This document shows, piece by piece, positions 62,492-64,000 of a DNA stretch of 64,000 nt. Below the pieces are notes generated by a model. It was not told the DNA's origin and ran no database searches. It saw nothing but the letters and a program-made list of their open reading frames with translations. The stretch is taken from positions 1 to 64,000 of the forward strand of contig NZ_MNPW01000014.1 of NCBI RefSeq assembly GCF_001983175.1, given 5' to 3'. Both the position numbers and the translations under genes were made by a program. Source of the DNA: Pseudomonas cedrina subsp. cedrina (GTDB lineage: Bacteria; Pseudomonadota; Gammaproteobacteria; Pseudomonadales; Pseudomonadaceae). How positions within the stretch are numbered: position 1 is the stretch's first letter; every line of letters begins with the position of its first letter.

Positions 62492-63460
62492 TCAGCGTTG
62501 TTTCATACGGTCGATGACCACGGCCAGCAGCAGGATCGAGCCGCGGATCACGTACTGGTAGAACGTGTCGATGTTCTTCAGGTTCATCGCATTCTCGATG
62601 ATCGCCAGGATCAACACCCCCGCGATCACATGGCGGATCATGCCGATCCCGCCGCTCAAGGACACCCCGCCCAATACGCAGGCCGAGATCACCGTCAGCT
62701 CGAAGCCCTGGCCGATCATCGGCTGGCCGGAGGTCATGCGCGAGGCCAGGATCACCCCGGCCAGTGCGCCGATCACGCCGTGCACGGCAAAGATCAGGAT
62801 CTTGGTGCGGTCCACGTTGACGCCCGCCAGCAACGCCGCTTCCGGGTTGCCGCCGATGGCCATGGTGTTGCGCCCGTACGTGGTGTAGTTGAGCAGCCAG
62901 CCGAAAAACATGAAGCAGACGATGGTGATCAGGATCGGCACCGGCACGCCCAGCAATTGGCCGTTGCCGAACACGAAGAACTGGTCCTGGGACACGCCCA
63001 CCGCCTTGCCGTCGGCGAAGATATACGCCAGCCCGCGCACGATCTGCATGGTCGCCAGCGTGGTGATCAGCGCGTTGACCCGCAGTTTGGCGATCACGAT
63101 GCCGTTGATCAGCCCGACGATCAAACCCATCCCCAGCGCGGCGCCGATGCCGAGCATGACGCTGTCGGTGTCGCGCATCACAATCGCCGCCACCACCCCG
63201 GCGCAGGCGATCACCGAGCCTACCGACAGGTCGAAGTGCCCCGATGCCAGGCAAAACAGCATGGTGCAGGCGGCGATGCCTACGGTGGAAATCGCCAGGC
63301 CCAGCCCGCGCATGTTCAGCGGCGAGAGGAAGTTATCGATCAGCAAGGCACAGAGTACAAAGATGCCCACGGCAGCCAGCAGCATCGCCCAGTTGTCGAG
63401 CAGTGCGCGCATATCCAGGGGTTTGCGTGCCGAGGGCAACGCGTTGTCTTGGGTTGTCAT
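62492..63460 (-). CDS. araH: L-arabinose ABC transporter permease AraH
   Basis: A 322-residue inner-membrane permease with about 8-10 helices. It aligns closely with E. coli AraH: MRGLGLAISTVGIAACTMLF, GHFDLSVGSVIACAGVV, INALITTLATMQIVRGLAYI-type (VNALITT here), SRMTSGQPMIGQGFELTVIS. The pattern is that of the ribose/arabinose (CUT2) transporters. It lies nine bases after araG. Confidence 0.94.
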   Translation of the reverse strand: MTTQDNALPSARKPLDMRALLDNWAMLLAAVGIFVLCALLIDNFLSPLNMRGLGLAISTVGIAACTMLFCLASGHFDLSVGSVIACAGVVAAIVMRDTDSVMLGIGAALGMGLIVGLINGIVIAKLRVNALITTLATMQIVRGLAYIFADGKAVGVSQDQFFVFGNGQLLGVPVPILITIVCFMFFGWLLNYTTYGRNTMAIGGNPEAALLAGVNVDRTKILIFAVHGVIGALAGVILASRMTSGQPMIGQGFELTVISACVLGGVSLSGGIGMIRHVIAGVLILAIIENAMNLKNIDTFYQYVIRGSILLLAVVIDRMKQR

Positions 63461-63469
63461 AGTCGTCTC

Positions 63470-64000
63470 TCAGTTCGCCACGCTGCGTGGCAAGGCCAGT
63501 TGCAGCAAGTTGGATTCAGTCGCCTGTTCGCGGGTTTGCTCACCCCGCAATGCGCCTTCGCAGAGCACCAGGATGCGGTCGGAAATGCCCATCACCTCCA
63601 TCAGGTCGCTGGACACCACGATCACCGCGATGCCCTGGGCCGCGAGGTTATGGATGATCTGGTAGATCTCGGCCTTGGCGCCGATATCGATGCCACGGGT
63701 CGGCTCGTCCAGCAGCAGCACTTTCATCGGCATCGACAGCCAGCGGCCGAGAATGGCCTTTTGCTGATTGCCGCCCGAGAGGTACATGATCTTCTGCCCT
63801 GCATTGGGCGTCTTGACCTTCATCGCCTTGATCTGCTGATCGGCGTTGCCCTTCTCCCAGCCGTCGCGCAGCAACCAACCGAACGAGGAATGAGCGCCAC
63901 GCGCACTGATGTTGATGTTCTCGGCGACGCTGGACAGCGGAATGATGCCCTCCTTCTTGCGATCTTCCGGGCACAACAACACGCCGGCGGCGATGGCGTC
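63470..64000 (-). CDS. araG: L-arabinose ABC transporter ATPase AraG, C-terminal part
   Basis: The last 176 residues of a double-domain CUT2 ATPase; the gene continues past the right edge. Visible are the second-domain signature LSGGNQQKAILGRWL, Walker B VLLLDEPTRGIDIGAK and the D-loop. GVLLCPEDRKKEGIIP precedes them. The sequence matches the end of E. coli AraG. The binding protein AraF should be encoded to the right. Confidence 0.94.
   Translation of the reverse strand, partial: DAIAAGVLLCPEDRKKEGIIPLSSVAENINISARGAHSSFGWLLRDGWEKGNADQQIKAMKVKTPNAGQKIMYLSGGNQQKAILGRWLSMPMKVLLLDEPTRGIDIGAKAEIYQIIHNLAAQGIAVIVVSSDLMEVMGISDRILVLCEGALRGEQTREQATESNLLQLALPRSVAN

Overview
The window looks like a Pseudomonas fluorescens-group chromosome. 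The reasons are high GC with long spurious antisense ORFs, many paired REP elements around the core TGTGGGAGCTGGCTTGC, an arylesterase that reads as the classic P. fluorescens enzyme, and a phosphate-starvation secretion island laid out as in P. aeruginosa.

Region 1 (1-28.98 kb) is that island. It holds a giant two-partner-secretion exoprotein (PdtA-like), a DING/PstS-like secreted phosphatase (LapA type), and a complete Hxc-type type II secretion system (GspF, E, D, M, L, K, G, I, C, H, J). A VreR-VreI-VreA cell-surface-signalling locus and a small exported protein follow. Two large palindromic repeat islands sit here: one abuts the end of an IS110-like element at the left edge, the other splits hxcQ from hxcR.

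Region 2 (28.98-41.9 kb) is metabolic and stress-related. It contains the tail of a lost OprD porin, a tandem 181-bp repeat, a CAD-type alcohol dehydrogenase, a periplasmic VOC protein with an alginate-export-type porin, an arylesterase, DoxX, and LysR with a YbfB-type transporter and a quinone reductase. A NemR-like repressor/DJ-1/old yellow enzyme cluster with a visible operator comes next, then a GlxA-type regulator and an acetyltransferase.

Region 3 (42.1-50.9 kb) holds a MocDEF-like oxygenase operon (di-iron desaturase-like protein, Rieske ferredoxin, ferredoxin reductase, TIM-barrel isomerase) divergent from a LacI regulator with a palindromic operator. The RNA-repair system rtcBA/rtcR with a sigma-54 promoter follows.

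Region 4 (50.9-53.5 kb) is a tandem duplication of one module: an elaborately structured leader, a 102-residue DUF6124-like protein and a palindromic repeat. It is the least explained part of the window. A DUF2867-like gene follows.

Region 5 (53.9-58.9 kb) is a second Moc-like module: a sigma-54 activator with paired palindromic upstream sites and a sigma-54 promoter driving a MocA-type dehydrogenase, a TIM-barrel isomerase and an orphan sugar-binding protein. The two Moc-like segments could together process a methylated or aminated cyclitol or sugar, but the substrate is not visible from sequence.

Region 6 (59-64 kb) has a YghU-type glutathione enzyme, an SDR dehydrogenase, a periplasmic aldose 1-epimerase and the araH and (partial) araG genes of an L-arabinose ABC importer. 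No tRNA, rRNA or CRISPR array was seen.
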